Source: JAEUJM01 sp044221555 (GTDB lineage: Bacteria > Actinomycetota > Acidimicrobiia > Acidimicrobiales > DATDAH01). From it: a stretch of DNA of 64,000 nucleotides. The stretch spans positions 85,702-149,701 of the forward strand of contig JBGAOY010000013.1 in assembly GCA_044221555.1 (NCBI GenBank). The letters run 5' to 3'. Below the pieces are notes generated by a model. It ran no database searches. It worked only from the letters and a program-made list of their open reading frames with translations, and was not told where the DNA came from. Both the position numbers and the translations under genes were made by a program. Position 1 is the stretch's first letter. Each line of letters starts with the position of its first letter. This document shows, piece after piece, positions 41,451-52,498 of the stretch.

Positions 41451-42662
41451 TCAACCGGTGAAGCGGGGGCCGGCCGGGAGCGGGGTGGCGGGTGATGCCG
41501 GCGGCGCCGGCCCGCCGGCGAAGGCGAGGGCCACCGTGGCCTCGGGGCCGTCGTCATCGTCGTAGCGCCAGAGCCAGAGCTCGCAGGGTGTGGCGAGGCA
41601 GTCGACAGCCGGGTCGCCGGGGATGCCGTGGGAGTACCGGGTGACGACCGACAGGCTGCCGCGAGCCGTCCCATCGGCGTCGGCACGCAGGTCCTGCTCG
41701 TCGCCGCAGATCTCCCGGACGGGGGCGTCGGGGGCGCACTGCCCGATCACGAACCGCTCGCCGGCGAAGAGGCCCGCCACCTCGAACGAGACCTCCTGGC
41801 CGTCGTGCAGCCCGGTCGTCGGCGAGGCGGTCAGGGAGGCCTCCGGGGCGAGGGGTGCATCGGGGTCGAAGGCCAGCGCGGCGGCGCCGTCGCTGTTGCC
41901 TCGCACCTCTTCGGTGACCACGAGGAAGCAGGCGACGTGCCGGCAGTCGAACGGCGGGCCGGCTTCGGATCCCGCCTTCGCGTACCGGACCCCTGGATGC
42001 ACGATGGCCCGGACCCGCAGGTCGGTCTCGACGTGCCCCGTCGAGTCGCTCACGAGGTCGCCGGCGAGATCGGTGCCCTCGAAGCACCGGTCGAACGGGG
42101 AGGGCCCGTCGCAGAGCGCGACGCGCACCCAGTCGCTCGGAAGGAAGCCGTCGACCTGGACGTGCACGACCTGGCCGTCGACGAGATCGGTGTCCGGGGT
42201 GACGGTGACCGTCGGCGGCGACTCGAGCGGTGCCGACGGGTCGAACGAGAGCGGCGCGTCGATGACGGCGGTGTTCGCCTCGGTGAGCGCGTGGAGCACG
42301 CAGGTGCCCGGCGCGACCCGGCAGTCCACGTCGACGCCGTCCTCGCCCCGGAACACCGCCTGGACACGGATGTCCTGGTCGACGGTGCCCCCCGGGCCCT
42401 GCATCGGATCGGCGGCGACGTCGCTCACGTGGCAGCCGCGGCGGGTGTGGCCGGCGGCGCACTGCCGGATCAGGACGTAGCCGTCGCGAGACCCGTCGAA
42501 GCCCTCGCCGTGTGCGGCGACGACCTGGCCGTCGACCAGCCCCGTGCTCGGAGTAGCGGTCACCGTCGGCGTCGGCGCACCGGCGGCGGTGGCGGTGGCC
42601 GCTGGCGCCGGCACAACCGCGCCCACGGCGAGCAGCCCGAGGAGCGTCCAACGCCCAAGCAT
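41451..42662 (-). CDS. Secreted neocarzinostatin-like repeat protein (three domains)
   Basis: 403 residues. Signal peptide (LGRWTLLGLLAVGAVVPAPA), then three repeats of about 115 residues, each starting TPSTGLVDGQVV or similar and carrying two cysteine pairs (e.g. VDCRVAPGTCVL). The repeats resemble the neocarzinostatin/macromomycin apoprotein fold. A Pro-rich tail ends PAGPRFTG. The ATG at 42662 has GGGGAGGG upstream. It is divergent from two paralogues (42813, 44059). Function unknown: binding of small hydrophobic molecules or surface adhesion is possible. Confidence 0.75.
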   Translation of the reverse strand: MLGRWTLLGLLAVGAVVPAPAATATAAGAPTPTVTATPSTGLVDGQVVAAHGEGFDGSRDGYVLIRQCAAGHTRRGCHVSDVAADPMQGPGGTVDQDIRVQAVFRGEDGVDVDCRVAPGTCVLHALTEANTAVIDAPLSFDPSAPLESPPTVTVTPDTDLVDGQVVHVQVDGFLPSDWVRVALCDGPSPFDRCFEGTDLAGDLVSDSTGHVETDLRVRAIVHPGVRYAKAGSEAGPPFDCRHVACFLVVTEEVRGNSDGAAALAFDPDAPLAPEASLTASPTTGLHDGQEVSFEVAGLFAGERFVIGQCAPDAPVREICGDEQDLRADADGTARGSLSVVTRYSHGIPGDPAVDCLATPCELWLWRYDDDDGPEATVALAFAGGPAPPASPATPLPAGPRFTG

Positions 42663-42812
42663 CGTCGATCCCTCCCCATTTCCCGCGCTCCGGCACCTTC
42701 GCACGCAGGCCTTTCGGCGTCAACCGACGAGCCAACCCTTCACCCATTCACCGGAGCCGAACCGGACTACGGTGGCGCGATGCCCCGGCAGGGGTGGCGG
42801 GGAGGGTCTTCC

Positions 42813-44051
42813 GTGGAGGCACGTTCGAAGCGGGCGTGGAAGCGGACGCCGGGTGGTGGTCGCGGTCGTGGTGGTCGCGCCCGCCGTTCGCTCGGCGCCC
42901 TTCTAGCGCTGGTGCTCTCCGCCGTGCTGGCGCCGGTGGCGGCGCCGGCGGCGCTGGGACAGGACGCGTCGACCGCCGCCATCTCGGTCGACCCCACGAG
43001 CGACCTGGTCGACGGCCAGCACGTCACCGTCACCGGGTCGGGGTGGGACGAGTACCTCGTGGCGGTGCTGTTCGAGTGCTCGGCCGACCTCGAACGCTGC
43101 GCGGGCCCCTTCGGGTTCGCCGGCGGCGACGACCAGGGCGACTTCAGCCTCGAGATGATGGTGCGGACGACCTTCACCGACGAGGACGGCCCGGTGGACT
43201 GCCGCAGCGAGGACTGTGTCATCGCCGCCGGCGTCGGCATCGAGTCGGCCCCCCGGGAGGCCGCGCCCGAGGACGTCGACGACCGGGTGGTCGCGGTCTC
43301 GTTCGATCCGTCCGCCCCGCTGCTCGACCCGCCGTCGCTCGACGCCGATCCCCCGTCCGGGCTCGTCGACGACCAGCAGGTCACCCTCACCGGCGAGCGC
43401 TACGTGCCCGACGAGGCGTCCGTCGCGCAGTGCCCGGTCGGGTTCACCGATCCTGACCACCAGTGCGAGTTCCTGTCGCTGGCCCTGATCCGGGACTTCG
43501 GCGACCTCGACGAGCGGGTGCGGGTGCACGCCGTCATCGAGACCGCCGAGGGCTCCACCGACTGCCGATCGACGGCCTGCGTGTTCGCGATCATCGGGTG
43601 GGGCGCCGGCGAGACCCTCGCCACCACACCGGTGGGCCTCGACCCGGACGGCCCCCTCAAGCCGCCCGCCTCGCTGGCGGTCACACCCAGCACGGGCCTG
43701 GTCGACGGCCAGACCGTCGTGGTCGAGGGCGCGCACTTCACCCGGGGCGAGCCGGGCCTCGTGCTGCAGTGCCCGGCGACCGCCCGCAACGAGAACGGCT
43801 GCGCCTGGCGACCGCACCACTTCGTCTACGCCCACGACGCCGGCACGTTCCGCTTCACCATGGAGGTCGCGGCCGTGATCGAGGTGCGCGGGCACGAGGT
43901 CGACTGTCGTGAGGAGGCGTGCATGCTCCTCGCCGGCTACGGCGGCGGCGACACCCGCAACTCCGCCTGGGCCCCGATCTCGTTCGCCGCCACTGACGCG
44001 GAGGGCCCACCGGCGACGCCGACGGCCGTGGCCCCCGCCTTCACGGGGTGA
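42813..44051 (+). CDS. Secreted neocarzinostatin-like repeat protein, second paralogue
   Basis: 412 residues from the GTG at 42813 (GGGGAGGG lies six bases upstream); an ATG at 42780 in the same frame is an alternative. Basic N-terminus, signal peptide (LGALLALVLSAVLAPVAAPA), then three domains beginning DPTSDLVDGQHV, DPPSGLVDDQQV and TPSTGLVDGQTV with paired cysteines (VDCRSEDCV, TDCRSTACV). The Pro-rich end is TPTAVAPAFTG. It is followed after seven bases by the third paralogue. Confidence 0.75.
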   Translation: MEARSKRAWKRTPGGGRGRGGRARRSLGALLALVLSAVLAPVAAPAALGQDASTAAISVDPTSDLVDGQHVTVTGSGWDEYLVAVLFECSADLERCAGPFGFAGGDDQGDFSLEMMVRTTFTDEDGPVDCRSEDCVIAAGVGIESAPREAAPEDVDDRVVAVSFDPSAPLLDPPSLDADPPSGLVDDQQVTLTGERYVPDEASVAQCPVGFTDPDHQCEFLSLALIRDFGDLDERVRVHAVIETAEGSTDCRSTACVFAIIGWGAGETLATTPVGLDPDGPLKPPASLAVTPSTGLVDGQTVVVEGAHFTRGEPGLVLQCPATARNENGCAWRPHHFVYAHDAGTFRFTMEVAAVIEVRGHEVDCREEACMLLAGYGGGDTRNSAWAPISFAATDAEGPPATPTAVAPAFTG

Positions 44052-44058
44052 TGACGGC

Positions 44059-45537
44059 ATGAGGCGGCTCTACCTCGTCGCCGCCGCGGTCCTGGCGCTC
44101 GTCGCCGGGCTGACCGCGCCGGCCTCCGGGCAGGAGGCCGACCGCACGCCGACGCTCACCGTCATGCCGGCGACCGACCTCGTCGACGGGCAGGTCGTCA
44201 CCGTGTCGGGCTCCGGCTGGCAGGCCGGGGCCGAGGTCTCCGTGCTCACGTGTGCCGAGGCGGGCTACCCATGCCTCGGACTCGAACGCGTCGTCGCTGA
44301 CGGGGCGGGCGCGTTCGGGCTGACCTACACGGTCCGAGCCTTCGGTCACAGTTCGGATTGGGTCGAGTGTCGGGTGCTGGCGTGCGACCTGGTCGCCAAG
44401 ACGCCTCGTGGCGAGCCCGTTCGTGCCCCCCTCACGTTCGACCCGGACGCACCGTTGCTCGATCAGGGCGTGGCCAACGTCACCCCGTCCGACTCCTTGA
44501 TCGACGGCGAACGGGTCCAGGTGACCGGCGCCGGCTGGGCCGGCGACACCGTCGAGGTCCAGTTGTGCGGACGGTTCAGCCGGGTCTGCGACCGGCGCCC
44601 GCGCCGAGCATCGGTGGCGCCCGACGGTTCGTTCGCCATGGAGCTCCCGGTGCGGACCCGCATGGTCCACTGGGATGACACGGTGGAGGATTGCCGTCAG
44701 GTGGCATGTGAGATCCGCGTGGGCGACCTCCACCGCTGGGCAATCGTGCCGGTCGCCTTCGATCCGCTCGCCCCGGTGTTGGAACCGCGACTCTCGATCG
44801 CGCCGGCAGGAACCCTGGTCAACGGCCAGGTCGTCACGTTGACCGGGAGCGGCTTCCTACCGGGTGAGCCGCTGTTGGTCCGTCAGCGCTGCTATCAGGC
44901 ACCTGATTGCGGTGAACGCGTGGTCCCCGACGCCGCCGGTGGCTTCACCTCGACCTACCAGGTGCGGGACGTGGTCGACATCTACCACGCGTCGGTCGAC
45001 TGTCGAGGCGTGGGGCGCTGTGCGATCCGCGTGGTCGAGCCGAACACGTGGATAGAGGTCGCCAACGCGCCGTTGACCTTCGCGCCGGAGGGCGACGAGG
45101 TGGTCACGGTGCGACCGTCGAGCGGGCTCGAGGACGGCGATGCCGTGCGCGTGGATGCCACCGGGCTCAACCGGGGGCACGGGGTCGAGGTCAACCAGTG
45201 CGTCGCCCTGTCCGGCAACCCGTTCCCGTTCCCCTACACCGACTGGCGGTGCGCGGGCCCGGCCCAGCGCCTCGGCGTCGACGACCAGGGGGAGATCCAC
45301 ACCACCCTTCGAGTGCGCCGCGGGTGGCCCTCCACGGCGGAGGAGCACCCGCAGCCCTTCGACTGCCGGGTCGACCGCTGTCGCCTGGTCGTCGGTGGTC
45401 CCGGCGTCCGCGTGTACATCGGCTCCACCTTCTCCGGCTACCGGACCTACTGGAACCGCACCCCGCTCACCTTCGCCGACGACCTGGCACCGCCGGCGCC
45501 GCCTCCGACGCCCGCGACCCCGACCTTCGCGGGATGA
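44059..45537 (+). CDS. Secreted neocarzinostatin-like repeat protein, third paralogue
   Basis: 492 residues. Signal peptide MRRLYLVAAAVLALVAGLTA, then four neocarzinostatin-like domains starting MPATDLVDGQVV, TPSDSLIDGERV, APAGTLVNGQVV and RPSSGLEDGDAV, each with two cysteine pairs. The C-terminus is Pro-rich and ends TPATPTFAG. Its stop overlaps the ATG of a truncated fourth copy. Confidence 0.75.
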   Translation: MRRLYLVAAAVLALVAGLTAPASGQEADRTPTLTVMPATDLVDGQVVTVSGSGWQAGAEVSVLTCAEAGYPCLGLERVVADGAGAFGLTYTVRAFGHSSDWVECRVLACDLVAKTPRGEPVRAPLTFDPDAPLLDQGVANVTPSDSLIDGERVQVTGAGWAGDTVEVQLCGRFSRVCDRRPRRASVAPDGSFAMELPVRTRMVHWDDTVEDCRQVACEIRVGDLHRWAIVPVAFDPLAPVLEPRLSIAPAGTLVNGQVVTLTGSGFLPGEPLLVRQRCYQAPDCGERVVPDAAGGFTSTYQVRDVVDIYHASVDCRGVGRCAIRVVEPNTWIEVANAPLTFAPEGDEVVTVRPSSGLEDGDAVRVDATGLNRGHGVEVNQCVALSGNPFPFPYTDWRCAGPAQRLGVDDQGEIHTTLRVRRGWPSTAEEHPQPFDCRVDRCRLVVGGPGVRVYIGSTFSGYRTYWNRTPLTFADDLAPPAPPPTPATPTFAG

Positions 45538-45658
45538 GACGACTCCTGCTGGCCGCAACGTCGCTGGCGCTCGTCGCCGGGCTGACCGCGCCGGCAACCG
45601 CTTCCACTTCGCCCGTCGGCCGGTGTCGCTCGAGGTCCAGATCCGGTTCGCCCCCTGA
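45534..45658 (+). pseudogene. Remnant of a fourth neocarzinostatin-like gene
   Basis: ATG at 45534 (overlapping the previous stop) encodes a signal peptide nearly the same as that of the third paralogue (MRRLLLAATSLALVAGLTAP). After about 23 codons the frame loses sense; a second frame gives FHFARRPVSLEVQIRFAP before a stop at 45656, similar to the last strand of the domains. Everything between has been deleted. The first frame stays open to 45734, overlapping icd. Confidence 0.6.
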
Positions 45659-45730
45659 GCGGCGGCTTCGCCGCCGCGGCGGCAACTCAATAGGTTGGGG
45701 TGCGCCCGCCGATCGACCTCAGGACACCCG

Positions 45731-47950
<2,220 letters not shown>

Positions 47951-47977
47951 CCGCGCCATCCCGTCCTGGTGGCGGAG

Positions 47978-47991
47978 CGAACACATGTTCG
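47978..47991. promoter_or_regulatory. LexA (SOS) box
   Basis: CGAACACATGTTCG: two 5-base arms CGAAC/GTTCG around ACAT, the consensus of the mycobacterial LexA operator. It lies 14 bases before the ATG of the radical SAM gene. The Mycobacterium tuberculosis homologue Rv2578c is, as I recall, in the SOS regulon, which agrees. Confidence 0.85.
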
Positions 47992-48004
47992 ATACCATGC
48001 GTCC

Positions 48005-49102
48005 ATGGCCTCGCAGCTGCGCTGGGAGCTGGATGATGCGCCCGCAGCACGCGACGGTGGGCAGGCGACGCTGTTCGCACCCGTCGAGCGCCACGTGGGC
48101 AAGGGCGAGTTCCGGGGCATGGAGTTCCTGCACGTCCGGGCCAAGACCATCATCAACGAGTTGAAGGACGGTCCCGGCTTCCTGCCCACACCGTTCACCA
48201 TCAACGCCTACCGGGGGTGCAGCCACGCCTGCACCTACTGCTTCGCCCGCCCCACCCACGCCTACCTCGGGATGGGCATCGGCGACGACTTCGACCGCCG
48301 CATCGTGGTGAAGGTCAACGCCGTCGACGTGCTGCGGGCCGAGCTGAGCCCCCGCCGCTGGGCCGGCCACGCCATCGCCATGGGCACCAACACCGATCCC
48401 TACCAGCGTTGCGAGGGCAAGTACCGGCTCACGCGGGGGATGCTCGAGCTGCTCACCGAGAATGCCAACCCGTTCTCGCTGCTCACCAAGTCGACCCTGG
48501 TGCTGCGCGACCTCGACCTGCTGGCCGAGGCGGCCAGGCGCACCGACGTGCGGGTGAACCTGTCGATCGGCACCCTCGACGACGACGTGTGGAAGGCCAC
48601 CGAGCCGGGCACGCCGCATCCGCGTCGGCGCATCCGGGCGGTGGAGGCGCTGAACGAGGCCGGGATCCCCTGCGGCGTCCTGATGGGGCCGGTGCTGCCG
48701 GGCATCTCGGATGCCCCCGAGCAGCTCGAGGACGTGGTGCGCGCCGCGCTCGACGCCGGCGCGGTGTCGGTGGGCTCGGTGCTGTTGCACCTGCGCCCGG
48801 GGGTGCGCGAGCACTACCTGGCCACCATCGAGCGCGATCGCCCCGACCTGGTGGCTCGCTACCAGCGCCTGTACCCCGAGGGCCGCAGCTACGCACCCGC
48901 GGCCGAGCGCCGCCGGGTGAGCGGGCTGGTGCAGGGCCTCCTCCGTCAGTACGGCGGGCGCTCCATGGCGTCGAGCGACGGCAACGAGGACCTCGACGCC
49001 GCCGCCCGCCCGGCCCCGGCCCGGCCGGTGGCGGTGCGCGGCCGCACGGCGGCGGGTGGGCCCGACCGCTCGGCCGTGGATCAGCTGGCCCTCGGCCTGT
49101 GA
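48005..49102 (+). CDS. Radical SAM protein (Rv2578c family, SOS-controlled)
   Basis: 365 residues. The 4Fe-4S motif C72xxxC76xxC79 is in AYRGCSHACTYCFARPTH, followed by TDPYQRCEGKYRLTRGMLEL and NPFSLLTKSTLVLRDLDLL; related to spore photoproduct lyase-like SPL radical SAM proteins. An LexA box just upstream predicts induction by DNA damage, so a DNA repair function (photoproduct or other base lesion) is plausible. The ATG at 48005 is preferred to that at 47969, which lies before the LexA box. The basic C-terminal tail is disordered. Confidence 0.88.
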   Translation: MASQLRWELDDAPAARDGGQATLFAPVERHVGKGEFRGMEFLHVRAKTIINELKDGPGFLPTPFTINAYRGCSHACTYCFARPTHAYLGMGIGDDFDRRIVVKVNAVDVLRAELSPRRWAGHAIAMGTNTDPYQRCEGKYRLTRGMLELLTENANPFSLLTKSTLVLRDLDLLAEAARRTDVRVNLSIGTLDDDVWKATEPGTPHPRRRIRAVEALNEAGIPCGVLMGPVLPGISDAPEQLEDVVRAALDAGAVSVGSVLLHLRPGVREHYLATIERDRPDLVARYQRLYPEGRSYAPAAERRRVSGLVQGLLRQYGGRSMASSDGNEDLDAAARPAPARPVAVRGRTAAGGPDRSAVDQLALGL

Positions 49103-49190
49103 AGCACTGGATCCGAACGCCTCGTTCTCTTCGCCACGGGAGCTGCCGCGATCACGCCGGTTCCCGTGGCGGAGGCCCCATCGCCCGAAC

Positions 49191-49231
49191 TCGACGACAT
49201 GACGCGCGGAAACCGCGCGCCATGTCGTCGA
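49191..49231. repeat. Palindromic intergenic element, copy 2
   Basis: TCGACGACATG (49191-49201) pairs with CATGTCGTCGA (49221-49231), one mismatch, then CGCGCGG (49203-49209) with CCGCGCG (49213-49219) and an AAA loop. The arms match the element at 39454-39498. A further copy of the right arm, TGTCGTCGAGAAC, follows at 49239-49251. It occupies the 230-base spacer between the radical SAM gene and pdxH. Confidence 0.75.
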
Positions 49232-49332
49232 AATGGCGTGTCGTCGAGAACGGCGTCGATGCGCACCGCACCGCCGGGCGACGCGAGTGGCTCGACTGGT
49301 GCCGCACGGCCGGCGCGACCCACACTCGACGG

Positions 49333-49977
49333 GTGGCAGATGATCCCCGGGCCGAGGCCCGCGCCCGCTGGCTGAACGCCGGCCTGCACCGAGCCGAACT
49401 GGTCGACGACCCGCTCGAGCAGTTCACCCGCTGGCACGCGGAGGTGGGCGAGGCGGGCGTGTTCGAACCGGACGCGATGGTGCTGTCCACGGCCGACGAC
49501 CAGGGCCAGCCGTCGTCCCGTCACGTGCTGTTGCGCGGCGTCGGGCCCGACGGCTTCACCTTCTTCACGAACTACCAGAGTCGCAAGGGCGACGAGCTCG
49601 CGGTCAACCCGCGCGCGTCGCTGCTGTTCCCGTGGGCCGAGCTGAGCCGACAGGTGACGGTGGTCGGCGCGGTGGTCCGGGCGAGTGCCCAGGTGTCCGA
49701 CGCCTACTTCGCCACACGCGAGCGGGGGAGCCAGCTGTCGGCGTGGGCGTCGCACCAGAGCCAGGTGGTCGCCGACCGGGCCACCCTCGACGGCCGCTAC
49801 GCCGAGGCGGAGGCCGAGTGGGAGGGTCGCACGGTCGAGCGCCCCCCGCACTGGGGCGGGTTCCACGTGCAGCCCCTCACCGTCGAGTTCTGGCAGGGGC
49901 GTCCCAGCCGCCGCCACGACCGCTTCCGCTACACCCGCACACCCACCGGCTGGCAGATCGACCGCCTCAACCCCTGA
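49333..49977 (+). CDS. pdxH: Pyridoxamine 5'-phosphate oxidase
   Basis: 214-residue FMN enzyme producing pyridoxal phosphate. Seen are DAMVLSTADDQGQPSSRHVL, the FMN region GFTFFTNYQSRKGDELAVNP, ATRERGSQLSAWASHQSQVV and the C-terminal QGRPSRRHDRFRYTR. The GTG at 49333 gives the usual length; upstream sequence in the same frame contains the palindromic element and is not coding. Confidence 0.95.
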   Translation: MADDPRAEARARWLNAGLHRAELVDDPLEQFTRWHAEVGEAGVFEPDAMVLSTADDQGQPSSRHVLLRGVGPDGFTFFTNYQSRKGDELAVNPRASLLFPWAELSRQVTVVGAVVRASAQVSDAYFATRERGSQLSAWASHQSQVVADRATLDGRYAEAEAEWEGRTVERPPHWGGFHVQPLTVEFWQGRPSRRHDRFRYTRTPTGWQIDRLNP

Positions 49978-49992
49978 GGTCGGCACGCAAGC

Positions 49993-50044
49993 CGAACTGG
50001 CGCCTCATTCGGTTGCCCTGACCACCGAATCGGGCGCCAGTTCG
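49993..50044. terminator. Long hairpin between pdxH and the LLM gene
   Basis: CGAACTGGCGCC (49993-50004) pairs with GGCGCCAGTTCG (50033-50044); after a two-base bulge ATTCGGT (50007-50013) pairs with ACCGAAT (50024-50030). It lies between convergent genes and should terminate both. No U tract is present. Confidence 0.65.
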
Positions 50045-50058
50045 TCGAATCGGGGTGT

Positions 50059-50994
50059 CTAGCCCGTCGTGTGCGGGAGCACCTCGCCGCCGATGAGGCG
50101 GATGTGGTCGAGGTCGTCGAGGTCGAGGATCTGCAGGTAGATGCGGTCGGCACCGGCCTCGCCCCACTGCCCGATGGTGTCGACCAGGTGCTGCACGGTG
50201 CCGCCGGCGGCGTTGGCCCGCAGATCGTCGGCGTCCCGGCCGATGGTCGCGGCCCGGCGGTCCACCTCGGCGTCGTCGATGCCACAGGCCGCCACCAGCG
50301 CGGCCGAGAACGTCATCGTGTCGGGGTCGCGTCCGGCGGTCTCGCAGGCGGCCCGCACCCGGTCGCGCTGCGCCCGGAAGTCGTCGATGCGGGCGAACGG
50401 GGTGTTGAACTCGTCGGCGTGGGCCGCGGCCAACCGCGGCGTGCGGGTGGCGCCGAACCCACCCATGATGATCGGGGGGCGGGGCCGCTGCACCGGTTTG
50501 GGCAGGGCCGGTGAGTCGGTCAGCTGGTAGTGGGTGCCGGCGTGCGAGTAGGTCTCGCCGTCGGGGGTGCCCCACAGCCCGGTGATGATCTCGAGCTGCT
50601 CCTCGAGCCGTTCGAAACGCTCGCCCAGACCGGGGTAGGGGATGCCGTGGGCATGGTGCTCGTCGTCGTACCAGCCGGTGCCGAGCCCCAGCTCGACCCG
50701 CCCGCCACTCATGGCGTCGACGCCCGCCACGGTGATGGCCAACGGGCCGGGCAGCCGGAACGTGACCGGCGTGACCAGCGTGCCGAGACGGATCCGCCGG
50801 GTGTCGCGGGCCAGGCCGGCCAGGGTGATCCAGGCGTCGCTGGGACCGGGCCCGGCCGACGGCGAGAAGATCTTCATGTAGTGGTCCGAGCGGAAGAACG
50901 CATCGAAGCCCGTCTCCTCGGTGACGTGAGCCACCTGGAGGAGCTGGTCGTAGGTGGCGCCCTCCTGGGGCTCGGTGAAGATCCGCAGCTGCAT
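50059..50994 (-). CDS. LLM-class F420-dependent oxidoreductase
   Basis: 311-residue luciferase-like TIM barrel. Typical features: MQLRIFTEPQEGATYDQLLQ, DAFFRSDHYMK, IRLGTLVTPVTFRLPGPLAI, RVELGLGTGWYDDEH and IIMGGFGATRTPRLAA. The family uses coenzyme F420 or FMN; actinobacterial members of this form are usually F420-dependent. ATG at 50994. It is downstream of the poly-gamma-glutamate hydrolase-like gene. Confidence 0.9.
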   Translation of the reverse strand: MQLRIFTEPQEGATYDQLLQVAHVTEETGFDAFFRSDHYMKIFSPSAGPGPSDAWITLAGLARDTRRIRLGTLVTPVTFRLPGPLAITVAGVDAMSGGRVELGLGTGWYDDEHHAHGIPYPGLGERFERLEEQLEIITGLWGTPDGETYSHAGTHYQLTDSPALPKPVQRPRPPIIMGGFGATRTPRLAAAHADEFNTPFARIDDFRAQRDRVRAACETAGRDPDTMTFSAALVAACGIDDAEVDRRAATIGRDADDLRANAAGGTVQHLVDTIGQWGEAGADRIYLQILDLDDLDHIRLIGGEVLPHTTG

Positions 50995-51005
50995 GGGCGC
51001 CGAGG

Positions 51006-51611
51006 CTACCGATCGACGGGCCAGGCCCGGGCGGCCTCGGCCAGCGCCTCGACCAGGGCCGCGGTGTGCGATCCGCGATCGGCGGCGCGCTCGGGGTCGT
51101 CCCACCACGGCCCGAGCCCCCGCACGCGCGGGGGCAGCTCGAGTTGCACGCCGCCGCCACGGGGCAGGTTCACCGGGTTGTCCGGGTGCAGGCCCCGGAG
51201 CGCGACCGGGATGGTGTCGAGGTCGTCGATCACCTCGTAGTGGGGCAGCGCCGGCCGCAGGTTGCCGGCCAGCCACGTGGCCAGCGTGCGGTTGCGGCCG
51301 CCGAGCAGGAGCGAGGTGAAGAGCCCGTCGCGGCCGAAGCCGTGCAGCGCCACCACCACCTCGACGTGGTCCAGGAAGCCGGCCAGCGCCGGCGACGACG
51401 CCGGCGACACCAACGTGGAGGGGACGTGCCAATTCAGGTCCGCGGGTTGGGTCACCGTGTACAGCGACGCGCCCGACCGATCGGCGGCCGCCGACGCGAT
51501 GAGGTCGGTGCCCACCTCGAGGGAGCCGCCGTGGAAGGCCATGAGCCCGAAGCGCGAACCGAGCCGGGCGGTCTCGGTGACCCCGGGCTCGGCCAGGAGG
51601 TCGGCGAACAC
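51006..51611 (-). CDS. Poly-gamma-glutamate hydrolase-like protein
   Basis: 201 residues resembling the YmaC/phage PghP (DUF867) zinc-dependent poly-gamma-glutamate hydrolase family: GLMAFHGGSLEVGTDLIA (His and Glu zinc ligands) and VVVALHGFGRDGLFTSLLLG. GTG start at 51611. It follows the ccdA gene on the same strand with a 10-base gap. No signal peptide is evident. Confidence 0.65.
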   Translation of the reverse strand: MFADLLAEPGVTETARLGSRFGLMAFHGGSLEVGTDLIASAAADRSGASLYTVTQPADLNWHVPSTLVSPASSPALAGFLDHVEVVVALHGFGRDGLFTSLLLGGRNRTLATWLAGNLRPALPHYEVIDDLDTIPVALRGLHPDNPVNLPRGGGVQLELPPRVRGLGPWWDDPERAADRGSHTAALVEALAEAARAWPVDR

Positions 51612-51621
51612 GGCGGCGCGC

Positions 51622-52491
51622 CTACGAGCCGTCGGGAGTGGCGCGCTCGCGTCGTGGCCACAGCACGGCGATCAGCAGGGCCGTGCACACGACGATGCCC
51701 AGCATCATGGCCACCCGGGTGGCGCCGGTGTTCTGGAGCCAGGTGGACAGGTCGGCGCTCCAGTCGGTGACCCACACCACCGGGCCGGGGGTACTGAGGT
51801 CGCCCCGGTTCACCCGCACCTCGTACCAGCCGTACCAGGTGAGGTAGGCGCCGGCGACCACCAGCAGCCCGCCCGAGACCCGGTTGATGTAGGGCAGCGC
51901 CCGGCGCAGGTGGTGGACCAGCGACACCCTGGTGAGGGCGATGGCCACCGTCAACACGGTGAGCACCAGGCCCATGCCCAGGCCATAGGCCAGGAACACG
52001 CTGACCCCGGCGGCGTAGCTCAGCTGGCTGAACGTGGTGGCCATCACCGCCAGGAACGGCGGGAGCGTGCACGACAGCGACGCCACCGCGTACGAGATGC
52101 CGAACACGAACATCGAGCCGAGCCCCCGGGTGGTGCCGCCCCGCTCCAGCTTGGGCAGGCGCACCTCGAGCACGAATCCCCGCAGCATGGCCACGCCCAG
52201 CGCCACCAACACGATGCCGATGACCAGCGTCACCCACGGGAGGAACCGGTTGATCGAGATCGACAGGTGGCTGACGGCCAGCCCCACCGAGCCGAACACC
52301 ACGAGGAAGCCCAAGGTGACCACGCCGCCCACCGCGACGGCCCGCAGCACGCTGCCCCGGGCGTCGGCATCGTCGGGGTCGTCGGTGCCCAGGAAGTAGG
52401 AGAGGTAGGCCGGCAACATGGCGAACCCGCAGGGGTTCACCGTGGCCACCATCCCCGCGGTCAGGGCCAGGGCGAACGGGGCCTCGATCAC
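51622..52491 (-). CDS. ccdA: Cytochrome c biogenesis / thiol transporter CcdA-DsbD family
   Basis: 289 residues, about seven helices. The first has VATVNPCGFAMLPAYLSYFL with the conserved Pro-Cys; the second redox cysteine is in VASLSCTLPPFLAVM. It moves reducing power across the membrane to periplasm-facing thioredoxins such as the TlpA protein encoded upstream (52499), probably for maturation of c-type cytochromes, including that of CtaC. GTG start at 52491 is seven bases after the tlpA stop. Confidence 0.9.
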   Translation of the reverse strand: MIEAPFALALTAGMVATVNPCGFAMLPAYLSYFLGTDDPDDADARGSVLRAVAVGGVVTLGFLVVFGSVGLAVSHLSISINRFLPWVTLVIGIVLVALGVAMLRGFVLEVRLPKLERGGTTRGLGSMFVFGISYAVASLSCTLPPFLAVMATTFSQLSYAAGVSVFLAYGLGMGLVLTVLTVAIALTRVSLVHHLRRALPYINRVSGGLLVVAGAYLTWYGWYEVRVNRGDLSTPGPVVWVTDWSADLSTWLQNTGATRVAMMLGIVVCTALLIAVLWPRRERATPDGS

Positions 52492-52498
52492 GCCGGCC

